DNA from: GWF sp031972135 | GTDB lineage: Bacteria; Patescibacteriota; Microgenomatia; UBA1400; UBA12108 | DNA length: 17,475 nt | Reading direction: 5' to 3' | Assembly (NCBI GenBank): GCA_031972135.1 | Contig: DALYFH010000018.1 | Location: 1-17,475, forward strand | Part shown: piece by piece, positions 6,576-12,912 of the stretch | Numbering within the stretch: position 1 is the stretch's first letter | Layout of the letters: each line of letters opens with the position of its first letter | Translations under genes and position numbers: made by a program | The notes under the pieces: generated by a model | Databases searched by the model: none | What the model saw: only the letters and a program-made list of their open reading frames with translations | Told to the model about the DNA's origin: nothing

Positions 6576-8666
6576 ATGTACTTTATCAAGCTAGCTATAT
6601 CTCTGTTCGTAATTTTTAATTTCACATTTATTTATACAGGAATAGATAGCGTTGAAGCTGCCCCTCCTGGTTGTTCAAATCCATGTGGATGTCCTCCAGA
6701 TCCATGCTGTGTAGCCACGTGTGATCCAGCACCTCCCGACTCATCTTGTGTGTTTGATAGTAACTGTGGTGGCGGTCAAACATGTTGTCAAGGTCAATGT
6801 GTTGGAGCTGGAGAATGTGGGGGTGGTGGAGGTTTTCAAGGTCAATCGTGTGGTGGTGGGACCACACTAACCTGTGGTAGTCCTACTTTATATACCCAGA
6901 GCGGAGGATCAGTTACCAATGACTCTAATTTGGGGCAATGTGTGCAACGAGGGACGTGTGATACATATTTTCCCTCACGACACATAGTGACTGGGTGTGA
7001 TGGATCTGAGATAAAGGGACGATGCCAAGATAACTGTGGCTGTTGTGCACCAGGTAGTACGTACACACCGACACAGACACAAGGTTCTACATATACTAGG
7101 GATATAGGATGTAATACGCCTACTCAGTTTGCATGCAGTGATTGGGATGATATCTTTATTTTGAGAACGCCAAGAGGAGGTAGCAGTAACTGTTATTGTG
7201 ATTGCCCAGATGAAGAACGAGGTTGCGGAGCCAACTGTAACCAGAGAGGTGGGAGTTGGATTAAAAATGACCTGATAACTTGTCGTACTGTGACGACTAC
7301 ATGGGCGTGTCAATCCAACTGTACTATCACTGCACCAAGCAACCTGGCGGTAGTAGCAGGATCTACCTATGCGAGCGCTACCGCTATGTGGAGCGCGGGG
7401 AGTGGAGGCACACAATATATAAGTGTAGGGACTGATCAAGCCAAGGTCACAGCAGGATGCGTGAATGCTGGGGATTGTATAGTCGATATACAACTTGGTA
7501 GCACTACAAACAGCTATCCTATAAGTGGGATGTCACCAAGTACTACCTATTATGTCAGGATCGTTCGTTATCAGAGCGATAGTTGCTCTGGTGAAGTTGG
7601 AGCGACTCATACGACAGCCGCCGCTAACCAGATAGCTGGTACTGTGTATCTAGATCCTAATAACGTTTGTTCACCTAGTACTCCATGGACAGGGGGAGGG
7701 ATGAGTGTAGCGCTATCTACTGGTCAGACCGGGACAGTAGGTGCTAACGGAACTTATACTATCAACGTAGGCGCACAGACTACCATTCCTACTGCTACCC
7801 TAACAGGATTTCCTACAGGCTATGCCTGCTCGACTGCATCAGGGTGTAACCAATGTCCGACAAAGACTAATGTATCGACGACAGGCTCGACCAATTTCTT
7901 TATTACATTAAATAGAGAAGCATGGTGGCAGGCCGTCGGGGGGAATATCTACGCATCAGGCAACGTTCGGAGTGAACTACCATCTGCATCTACGTATCTA
8001 ATTGACTCGGGGCTCGGTGGGGCCATTGGCGCGCTCACAAGATCTAGTGGATCGGTAGACGTCGGAACCGGCGCAGTATCGACAGAAGGGTATAGCGCAC
8101 AGACTAGATATCGTGGTAAGACAATGAATTATGACTACTTTGCTGCCCATATGGGCGTAACACCCAATACCCAAAACTACTGGGGTACCAATGTGATTAC
8201 CAAGCCGACTACAGCAGCTGACTGGTACTACTTAGCTCCAACTGGAGGTAACTCAGCCATGATCACTGGTCTAGATGTATTAGCAGGTGAGAGCTATGTC
8301 ATCTTTGTAAATGGAGACCTACGAATAGCCGGAAATGTGACGGTTGAGGATGGAGGATTTCTTGCCATACTAGTAAATGGGAGTGTTAATGTATCGCCGG
8401 CTGTTGAGGATATCCATGGGTTGTATGTAGTTGATTCTGCACTGACGACAGAGAGTAATGGGACTAGTGACGCACCAGCTAACTTTGAGGGTAGTATGGT
8501 CGCTTGGGGAGGAGTAAACCTGGGGAGAGACCTAGTATCCGACAACGTGAGTACTGCTGCAGAGAAATTTACTTATCGTGTAGACCTACTCAACAACATG
8601 CCTGACTCAATGAAAGTCTTTGCGCTAAAGTGGGAAGAAGTAGTTCCAGGGACGATAGGGAATTAA
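6576..8666 (+). CDS. large secreted Cys-rich surface protein with Fn3-like domain
   Basis: This 696-residue exported protein begins with a signal peptide of about 30 residues (hydrophobic AISLFVIFNFTFIY, then SVEAA). Residues about 33-250 hold 31 cysteines in short Cys-Gly/Pro-rich repeats, including SNCGGGQTCCQGQC. Residues about 251-345 resemble a fibronectin type III domain (APSNLAVV, then SGMSPSTTYYVRI). Residues about 350-440 resemble a carboxypeptidase-regulatory/SdrD-B-like beta domain (IAGTVYLD). The last about 250 residues, from WWQAVGGNIYASGNV to FALKWEEVVPG, resemble the C-terminal domain of surface proteins from Microgenomates-type genomes (memory only). Seven more cysteines follow the Cys-rich part, for 38 in all. 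No sortase signal or C-terminal membrane anchor is seen. A role in attachment or surface coat is inferred; folding would need many disulfides, relevant to the thiol genes downstream. Confidence 0.82.
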   Translation: MYFIKLAISLFVIFNFTFIYTGIDSVEAAPPGCSNPCGCPPDPCCVATCDPAPPDSSCVFDSNCGGGQTCCQGQCVGAGECGGGGGFQGQSCGGGTTLTCGSPTLYTQSGGSVTNDSNLGQCVQRGTCDTYFPSRHIVTGCDGSEIKGRCQDNCGCCAPGSTYTPTQTQGSTYTRDIGCNTPTQFACSDWDDIFILRTPRGGSSNCYCDCPDEERGCGANCNQRGGSWIKNDLITCRTVTTTWACQSNCTITAPSNLAVVAGSTYASATAMWSAGSGGTQYISVGTDQAKVTAGCVNAGDCIVDIQLGSTTNSYPISGMSPSTTYYVRIVRYQSDSCSGEVGATHTTAAANQIAGTVYLDPNNVCSPSTPWTGGGMSVALSTGQTGTVGANGTYTINVGAQTTIPTATLTGFPTGYACSTASGCNQCPTKTNVSTTGSTNFFITLNREAWWQAVGGNIYASGNVRSELPSASTYLIDSGLGGAIGALTRSSGSVDVGTGAVSTEGYSAQTRYRGKTMNYDYFAAHMGVTPNTQNYWGTNVITKPTTAADWYYLAPTGGNSAMITGLDVLAGESYVIFVNGDLRIAGNVTVEDGGFLAILVNGSVNVSPAVEDIHGLYVVDSALTTESNGTSDAPANFEGSMVAWGGVNLGRDLVSDNVSTAAEKFTYRVDLLNNMPDSMKVFALKWEEVVPGTIGN

Positions 8667-8675
8667 GAGAGCAGT

Positions 8676-8876
8676 TTAGTTTATTGAATTGGTGCTTAAC
8701 ATGAAGTAAGCCAGGATAATGATTACGATAAAACATCCCCCAGCAGTGACACCGACCCAGCCACGAGAATCGTAGTTCATGATTTTGCTAACTCCCTCAC
8801 CGAGTAATGAGAGCCCAAAGAGGGAGGGGAGGATAAAGATCATCATGAGGAAGGTGGGATCGGTTGTATAGTTCAT
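8676..8876 (-). CDS. small two-TM membrane protein coupled to the Fic gene
   Basis: This 66-residue protein is unrecognised. Residues 9-27 and 42-60 are hydrophobic membrane segments, joined by a polar loop (SKIMNYDSRG). Its ATG overlaps the Fic stop codon (ATGA), so it is probably co-translated with Fic. Convergent with the secreted protein gene, it ends nine bases after that gene's stop. A partner, immunity or anchor role for Fic is a guess from the coupling only. Confidence 0.6.
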   Translation of the reverse strand: MNYTTDPTFLMMIFILPSLFGLSLLGEGVSKIMNYDSRGWVGVTAGGCFIVIIILAYFMLSTNSIN

Positions 8877-9876
8877 GAGTTTTTGGTGTTGCTTAAGTAA
8901 TATTTGGCACCCTTGGTGTTGCCACGCCTGCTAATTAGTTTTTTGTCGACTAGATCGCGTAAGTCACGGAGAATTGTATCGTCGGAGACGTCTGGAAGGA
9001 GATCTCTAGCTTCGGCCATACCTAGGCTCACATACTTCTCGAGATACTCGACTAGTCTGATCTGGCGATCTGAGAGGGCGATCTGTTTGCCGCCAATGTT
9101 TTCTTTGAGATGCAGGTCTAGGGAGAGCTTTTGGACTAGTGTCTTGACCCGGTTAAACTCGATGCTGATACCTAGAACAAAATACTCGAGCCAAGTAGTC
9201 AGGTCGCCGGTGATCTCGACCGATTTTAACGCGTCATAATAATCTTGCGGATCCTGGTCATAATATTCGTCTAGACTAAAGAATTTTTTGATCTCGTAAC
9301 CCTCTAGGAGCAGGAGGAGGAGGGAGAGGGCGCGGGTAGCACGGCCGTTGCCGTCGGTAAAAGGATGGATGCGGACTAGTTCGGCATGGATTAGCCCAGC
9401 CTTAATTAGAGGGTGAGTATCCTCTGCTTGGTCGCTGCCGAGCCATGCAAAAAAGTCGGTGATCATGGTCGGGACCTGGGGAGGAGCGGGGGGACGGAAG
9501 GTGATCTCGCCAGTTGTAGTATTTCTGATCACGACNNNNNNNNNNTATGGTTCGGAGAGTTGGATAATTCGTTTTTGAGGAGGTCGATATAGTCCATGAC
9601 CTCGCGGTAGTTGATGACCTCTTTGATATCGCGCTCACGCGCTAGAGATTCGCCAGTGTCTGGCTCTTCAACTATTTTCTCGACCTCGTCGAGATTGAGG
9701 TTGTTGCCCTCTAGATGGGTACCATGGTGGATAGTGCGGATACGAGCCTCGTTCTGGAATTTGCGCTCCCAGGCGGGGACGAGAGGGGCGGTGGTTATTA
9801 CTTCGCGGGCGGCATCGACGGAGCCGACGAGAGTTAGGAGTTTGTTGGTGATTGAGTATTTGGGGGAGTATGGCAT
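8873..9876 (-). CDS. Fic-domain protein AMP-transferase with winged-helix C-terminus, interrupted by assembly gap
   Basis: Fic enzymes move AMP from ATP onto target hydroxyls. The N-terminal part (9876 down to 9546) starts PYSPKYSITNKLL and has HHGTHLEGNNL, close to the (S/T)xxxE(G/N) inhibitory helix of self-restrained Fic proteins; Glu is kept and Thr sits at -3. The C-terminal part (9535 down to 8873) has the complete active site HPFTDGNGR with catalytic His, then a winged helix (ALSDRQIRLVEYLE to RRGNTKGAKYYL). The ten Ns split the gene into two different frames, because true gap length must be 2 mod 3. By comparison with remembered Fic proteins about 30 residues are missing. Start at 9876 is preferred over 9981 because Fic homology begins there and a candidate promoter ends there. 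Full length would be about 360 residues. Confidence 0.85.
9536..9545. other. assembly gap (10 Ns) inside the Fic gene
   Basis: Ten consecutive Ns are a scaffolding placeholder. The flanking Fic frames are out of phase with a 10-base gap, and the helix carrying the inhibitory-to-active-site linker is absent. True missing sequence is probably near 90 bases. Confidence 0.95.
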
Positions 9877-9882
9877 GAGGTT

Positions 9883-9911
9883 ATTACCGCATGTTTTGCG
9901 GTAAATTGCAA
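9883..9911 (-). promoter_or_regulatory. Fic promoter with overlapping dyad operator
   Basis: On the minus strand TTGCAA (9911-9906), 17 bp, then GGTAAT (9888-9883) puts +1 exactly at the Fic ATG (9876). A perfect inverted repeat, TTACCGCA / TGCGGTAA with a five-base centre, occupies 9884-9904, filling the spacer and covering the -10. The -10 is weak at its first two bases. A repressor site is likely; Fic itself carries a winged helix. Confidence 0.5.
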
Positions 9912-9947
9912 GATGTTTAGTCGTTCTCAGTACGATTTTGCAGTGCT

Positions 9948-10030
9948 CACAGCTACCCGCCTGCAACGCTATGCGCAGCATTGCGGGCAGGTCTGACGTA
10001 TCAGAGGAGACGCTCCGCGCTGAAAATCAT
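9948..10030 (+). repeat. structured intergenic repeat, copy A
   Basis: The 83-bp element opens with CACAGCTACC, has a 16-position imperfect stem (13 standard or wobble pairs) around ATGCGC, then CAGGTCTG, and ends in a 29-nt tail at 10002-10030 that matches 12857-12885 at 28 of 29 bases. Within the tail, GGAG-ACG-CTCC can fold. Four outer bases, TACG/CGTA, can close the whole element. It lies between divergent Fic and ligase genes. Confidence 0.6.
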
Positions 10031-10049
10031 ACCTGAGAACTCCTTGTAT

Positions 10050-10069
10050 CTGCAAAATACTCCTCCACC
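10050..10069 (+). promoter_or_regulatory. 20-nt upstream box shared with the 5' nuclease gene
   Basis: The sequence is CTGCAAAATAC, T, CCT, C, CACC. It differs at two positions from 303-322. It lies 27 bp before the ligase -10 hexamer. Confidence 0.4.
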
Positions 10070-10096
10070 TTATAACTCGTCTACTACAAGATGCAG

Positions 10097-10102
10097 TACA
10101 AT
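10097..10102 (+). promoter_or_regulatory. -10 hexamer TACAAT, leaderless start of the ligase
   Basis: TACAAT, identical to the nuclease -10, ends six bases before the ATG at 10109. It lies inside the codons that an ATG at 10091 would use, so that upstream start cannot be made from this promoter. Confidence 0.6.
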
Positions 10103-10108
10103 GTAATT

Positions 10109-11920
10109 ATGAAGTTTAGAGACTTATGTGGATATTTTGAGCGGATTGAGGCCACGACTAAGCGCCTGGAGAAGACAGAGATCCTAGCTGAGCTACTAAA
10201 GAAGATCGAGGTCGGAGAGGTGAGGGTAGTGATCAACCTGGCACTGGGTCAGCTCGCTGCGCCGTACCTGCGGATACAGACTAACCTGGCTGAGAAGATG
10301 CTTATTAGAGCAATAGCGAAGAGTATCAGAATGAGTGTAGATGATGTGACAGCTAAGTTTAAAGTAATGGGTGACCTTGGGGAGTTGGTTAGAGAACTAG
10401 CCAGTACTGTAAAGCCCGGCGGTAACACAGAGGGACTAAGCATTACAGAGGTGTATCAGCAGCTCCTTTCTATTGCACAGGAGAGTGGATTGGGGAGCCA
10501 GGAGCACAAACAAACTAAGCTAGTACACTTACTGACGCAGTCAAGCTCAGTTGAGTCAAAATACATAGTCCGGATGGTAAATGAGAGTCTGAGACTCGGC
10601 TTTAGTGAGAGCACTATGCTAGACGTTTTATCTTACTTTGCCGCGGGTAACAAAGATTATAGTGCGAGGCTAGAGCAGGCCTATCAAATGAGACCAGATG
10701 TTGCTCTACTCGGCGAAGAAGTGGTAAGAGACGGGGTAGAGTTTACACTCCAAAATGCGAGTGTAATACTCGGTGTGCCTGTTATCCCGGCGCTCGCTCA
10801 GCGACTATCGTCGGTTGACGAAATGATTGAGAAGATGGGTAGGGTATATGTGGAGCCAAAACTAGACGGGACGCGGGTGCAGATACATTATTCTGCAAAC
10901 CAGCGATTCGGTACGTCGGATAGTCCGTTAGTCGGTAGATCCGTTAGTCAGCAGGGGATGTTTGAAGAAGAGTCCTTCGACGTAGCTCAGGATAAAATTT
11001 GGGTTAAGACGTATACCCGCAATCTGGATGAAAATACAGCACAGTTCCCCGAACTCCTTCAGATTAAAAATGAAATAGATGCAGAGAGCGTGATCCTAGA
11101 CGCAGAAGCAGTGGGATATGACCCAGAGAGTGGTGATCTACTACCTTTTCAGATGACAATTACGCGCAAACGTAAGCACGGGATTAGTGAGCAGCAGAAG
11201 AATATCCCACTCAGATTTTTTGTTTTTGACATTATGTATTTAAACGGAATGAGCTTGATCAATAAACCATTATCAGAGAGGCGAGAAATACTAAAAAAAG
11301 TGTTAAAGCCGGATGTGGTTTTGGCACTAAACCCTCAGATAGAGACTGATCAGGCTACCGAAATTAGAGAGTATCATGCAAGCCAGCTATCGGAAGGACT
11401 AGAGGGAGTACTGGTTAAAAAAACTGAGGGAGTGTACCAGCCTGGTCGATCTGGCTTTAACTGGGTCAAGCTAAAAGAAGTAGAGAGCGCAGAGGGTAAA
11501 CTGTCAGACACAATAGACTGTGTGGTAATGGGATATTACCGAGGTAAGGGTAAGAGGAGCAACTTTGGGATGGGTGCTTTTTTGGTTGGAATAAAAGGTG
11601 TTGATGAGACCATACTGACAATTGCTAAGATCGGGACTGGACTAACGGACGAGCAATTTAGAGAGCTATATAGTAAGCTCCAAAAAATAGAGTCAAAGAG
11701 AAAAATAGCCGAATACGAAGTTGATCCGATCCTATACCCAGATGTATGGGTCTGGCCCGAGGTGGTAGTTGAGGTTGCGGCTGACGAGATCACAGTCTCG
11801 CCTAGTCACAGCGCCAAATATGCGCTGCGCTTCCCCCGACTCGTCAAATTTCGTGACGACAAAAGTGTGCAAGAAATAACAACACTAGATGAGTTAAAAA
11901 GTATAAAGCAAAAAGTATAA
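10109..11920 (+). CDS. lig: ATP-dependent DNA ligase (archaeal type) with in-frame repeat insertion
   Basis: This 603-residue ligase seals nicks through a ligase-AMP intermediate. An N-terminal DNA-binding domain (about 1-220) precedes the adenylation domain: motif I EPKLDGTR with Lys251, motif III ILDAEAVG, motif IV EGVLVKK, motif V NWVKLKE, then an OB-fold domain ending near FRDDK. The archaeal-type layout is unusual for bacteria, which normally rely on NAD-dependent LigA, but it occurs in Patescibacteria. The start at 10109 (KFRDLCGYFERIEATTKR) matches the family N-terminus; ATG at 10091 would add six residues and overlap the promoter. Residues about 262-296 are an extra segment, between motif I and the YTRNLDENTAQFPE strand, encoded by repeat DNA. 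The last residues are encoded by a tandem repeat that reaches the next start codon. Confidence 0.93.
   Translation: MKFRDLCGYFERIEATTKRLEKTEILAELLKKIEVGEVRVVINLALGQLAAPYLRIQTNLAEKMLIRAIAKSIRMSVDDVTAKFKVMGDLGELVRELASTVKPGGNTEGLSITEVYQQLLSIAQESGLGSQEHKQTKLVHLLTQSSSVESKYIVRMVNESLRLGFSESTMLDVLSYFAAGNKDYSARLEQAYQMRPDVALLGEEVVRDGVEFTLQNASVILGVPVIPALAQRLSSVDEMIEKMGRVYVEPKLDGTRVQIHYSANQRFGTSDSPLVGRSVSQQGMFEEESFDVAQDKIWVKTYTRNLDENTAQFPELLQIKNEIDAESVILDAEAVGYDPESGDLLPFQMTITRKRKHGISEQQKNIPLRFFVFDIMYLNGMSLINKPLSERREILKKVLKPDVVLALNPQIETDQATEIREYHASQLSEGLEGVLVKKTEGVYQPGRSGFNWVKLKEVESAEGKLSDTIDCVVMGYYRGKGKRSNFGMGAFLVGIKGVDETILTIAKIGTGLTDEQFRELYSKLQKIESKRKIAEYEVDPILYPDVWVWPEVVVEVAADEITVSPSHSAKYALRFPRLVKFRDDKSVQEITTLDELKSIKQKV
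10924..10955 (+). repeat. two tandem 16-bp units inside the ligase gene
   Basis: TCCGTTAGTCGGTAGA is followed directly by TCCGTTAGTCAGCAGG, 13 of 16 bases the same. Both fall in the segment that has no counterpart in typical ligases. Sixteen is not a multiple of three, so the two units are read in different phases. Confidence 0.7.
10974..10991. repeat. interspersed palindromic repeat CCTTCGAC-nnn-GCTCAGG inside the ligase gene
   Basis: CCTTCGAC GTA GCTCAGG resembles a short repeat I recall as common in many environmental bacterial genomes, including candidate phyla. Here it is read in frame as the peptide SFDVAQDK within the ligase insertion. The family name and spread are from memory and need a search. 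Confidence 0.55.
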
Positions 11921-11923
11921 AGT
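11896..11923 (+). repeat. tandem 14-bp repeat spanning the ligase stop
   Basis: AAAAAGTATAAAGC and AAAAAGTATAAAGT sit head to tail, 13 of 14 the same. They encode the last ligase residues (SIKQKV), contain the TAA stop and end right at the ATG of the next gene (11924). Each unit also holds TATAAA, which might act as a -10. Confidence 0.7.
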
Positions 11924-12220
11924 ATGGCGACAAATCCGACACAGCCAACTCTACTAGGGGATATCCTCTCCAAATACAAACCCAAGGAGGATGGGAAGTA
12001 CATTTCGCAAGAATTTCAGGACTATGCATATCGACTAGCGATAGACCTAGATGACCTGGCACATAAATCACTATATATGAGACTGGCCAAAAGTACTCAG
12101 CGGGGACTACTAGATGCTGCCCGTACATTTGCCATGGATGCTCCTAATGCACGCAGTAAAGGGAGGATATTTATGTGGAAGCTAAGAGAGCTGAGGACTA
12201 AAACAGCGACGGGTAAATAG
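11924..12220 (+). CDS. small soluble helical protein linked to the ligase, unrecognised
   Basis: This 98-residue protein has no membrane segment, signal peptide or cysteine. A disordered start (TNPTQPT) leads to LGDILSKYKPKEDGKYISQEFQDYAYRL-type sequence, rich in charged helix, and a basic C-terminus (WKLRELRTKTATGK). It starts three bases after the ligase stop, so it is very likely co-transcribed, perhaps translated by reinitiation. I have a vague memory of similar short proteins in candidate-phyla genomes but cannot name a family. A role with the ligase is suggested only by position; the net basic tail could touch nucleic acid. Confidence 0.65.
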   Translation: MATNPTQPTLLGDILSKYKPKEDGKYISQEFQDYAYRLAIDLDDLAHKSLYMRLAKSTQRGLLDAARTFAMDAPNARSKGRIFMWKLRELRTKTATGK

Positions 12221-12222
12221 TA

Positions 12223-12228
12223 TATAGT
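12223..12228 (+). promoter_or_regulatory. -10 hexamer TATAGT, leaderless start
   Basis: TATAGT starts two bases after the previous stop codon and ends six bases before the ATG at 12235, again making the A of ATG the predicted +1. No Shine-Dalgarno site is present. Confidence 0.55.
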
Positions 12229-12234
12229 TAAGTC

Positions 12235-12795
12235 ATGCAAAAGTATGCTCTGTCCCATCTGCCGATGGCACTCGTTTACGGCGGAATCATTTTTGTTTTA
12301 AAGGGACTACTACCGATTGGTGATATTAGTAAATATCTCAACTGGGGTGGGTGGATGATTGGGGTTACTGTTGGTGTACTCGTATTGTTTGTTGATCGAG
12401 TTGTTTATACATTTAGTTATCCAGGTACTCAGATCTCACAGCAGTTCTCGTGGTACTGGAAGCAAAAACAGTATTTAAATGCGCTATCGCTCCTATATGA
12501 CCGAAGATTAGAAGCAGAGAGATTAACATTTCGCTCGAGCTTGTTTATGGCTCTGTGGGTACCTCTCGCATTTTTTGCGACTACCTCGACTCAACAGCTC
12601 TTTGGCAAAGGTGTGGTGATGGGGCTGATGCTACATATTCTTTATGATAGCTGGAGGCTACAAAAGAAGGATCCGAGGCGGCTGCACCTCCGACTTTTTT
12701 GGCTGATCAAACGAGAGGTCGCGGACAATGAGCGACTCGTCTTTTTGTGGGTGATGACCGGGATATTTGTGCTAATTAGTTTGTGGGTCAGCTAA
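12235..12795 (+). CDS. four-TM membrane protein, unrecognised
   Basis: This 186-residue protein has hydrophobic segments near residues 9-27, 37-58, 102-118 (with 122-140 partly hydrophobic) and 166-185. Between the second and third spans is a cytoplasmic-looking region with basic and aromatic residues (SWYWKQKQYLNALSLLYDRRLEAERLTFRSS). A second charged loop, SWRLQKKDPRRLHLRLFWLIKREVADNERL, precedes the last span. No cysteines are present, so it is unlikely to belong to the thiol relay. It sits between the ligase pair and lgt, with its own leaderless promoter. No family is recognised. Confidence 0.7.
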   Translation: MQKYALSHLPMALVYGGIIFVLKGLLPIGDISKYLNWGGWMIGVTVGVLVLFVDRVVYTFSYPGTQISQQFSWYWKQKQYLNALSLLYDRRLEAERLTFRSSLFMALWVPLAFFATTSTQQLFGKGVVMGLMLHILYDSWRLQKKDPRRLHLRLFWLIKREVADNERLVFLWVMTGIFVLISLWVS

Positions 12796-12817
12796 CAATC
12801 TACTTGCCACCTGACGA

Positions 12818-12885
12818 CACAGCTACCTGCCTGTCGGCAGACAGGTCTGGCAATTCCAGAGGAGACGCTCCGGGCTGAAAATCAT
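12818..12885 (+). repeat. structured intergenic repeat, copy B
   Basis: The 68-bp element shares CACAGCTACC, CAGGTCTG and the 29-nt tail (12857-12885) with copy A. Its central stem is CCTGTC-GGCA-GACAGG, different from A. TTGCCA (12804-12809) and TGGCAA (12848-12853) can close it, where A uses TACG/CGTA. GCTGAA-AATCA-TTCAGC forms a further hairpin at its end. It lies 23 bp after a stop and 27 bp before lgt, same orientation as A. Confidence 0.6.
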
Positions 12886-12912
12886 TCAGCTGGCTCGTAC
12901 CAACATGTATAT

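Noticed and set aside
6628..7493. Long minus-strand ORFs inside the secreted protein gene
   Set aside because: They are antisense shadows of a Cys- and Gly-rich coding region with no promoter or homology.
9402..9638. Alternative minus-strand ORF crossing the N gap
   Set aside because: It is a shadow frame of the Fic gene made open by the Ns.
9877..9981. N-terminal extension of the Fic frame (35 residues)
   Set aside because: The extension covers the candidate promoter and dyad and the edge of the intergenic repeat, and lacks Fic homology.
10091..10108. Upstream ATG as ligase start
   Set aside because: The codons contain the -10 hexamer and add nothing that fits the family N-terminus.
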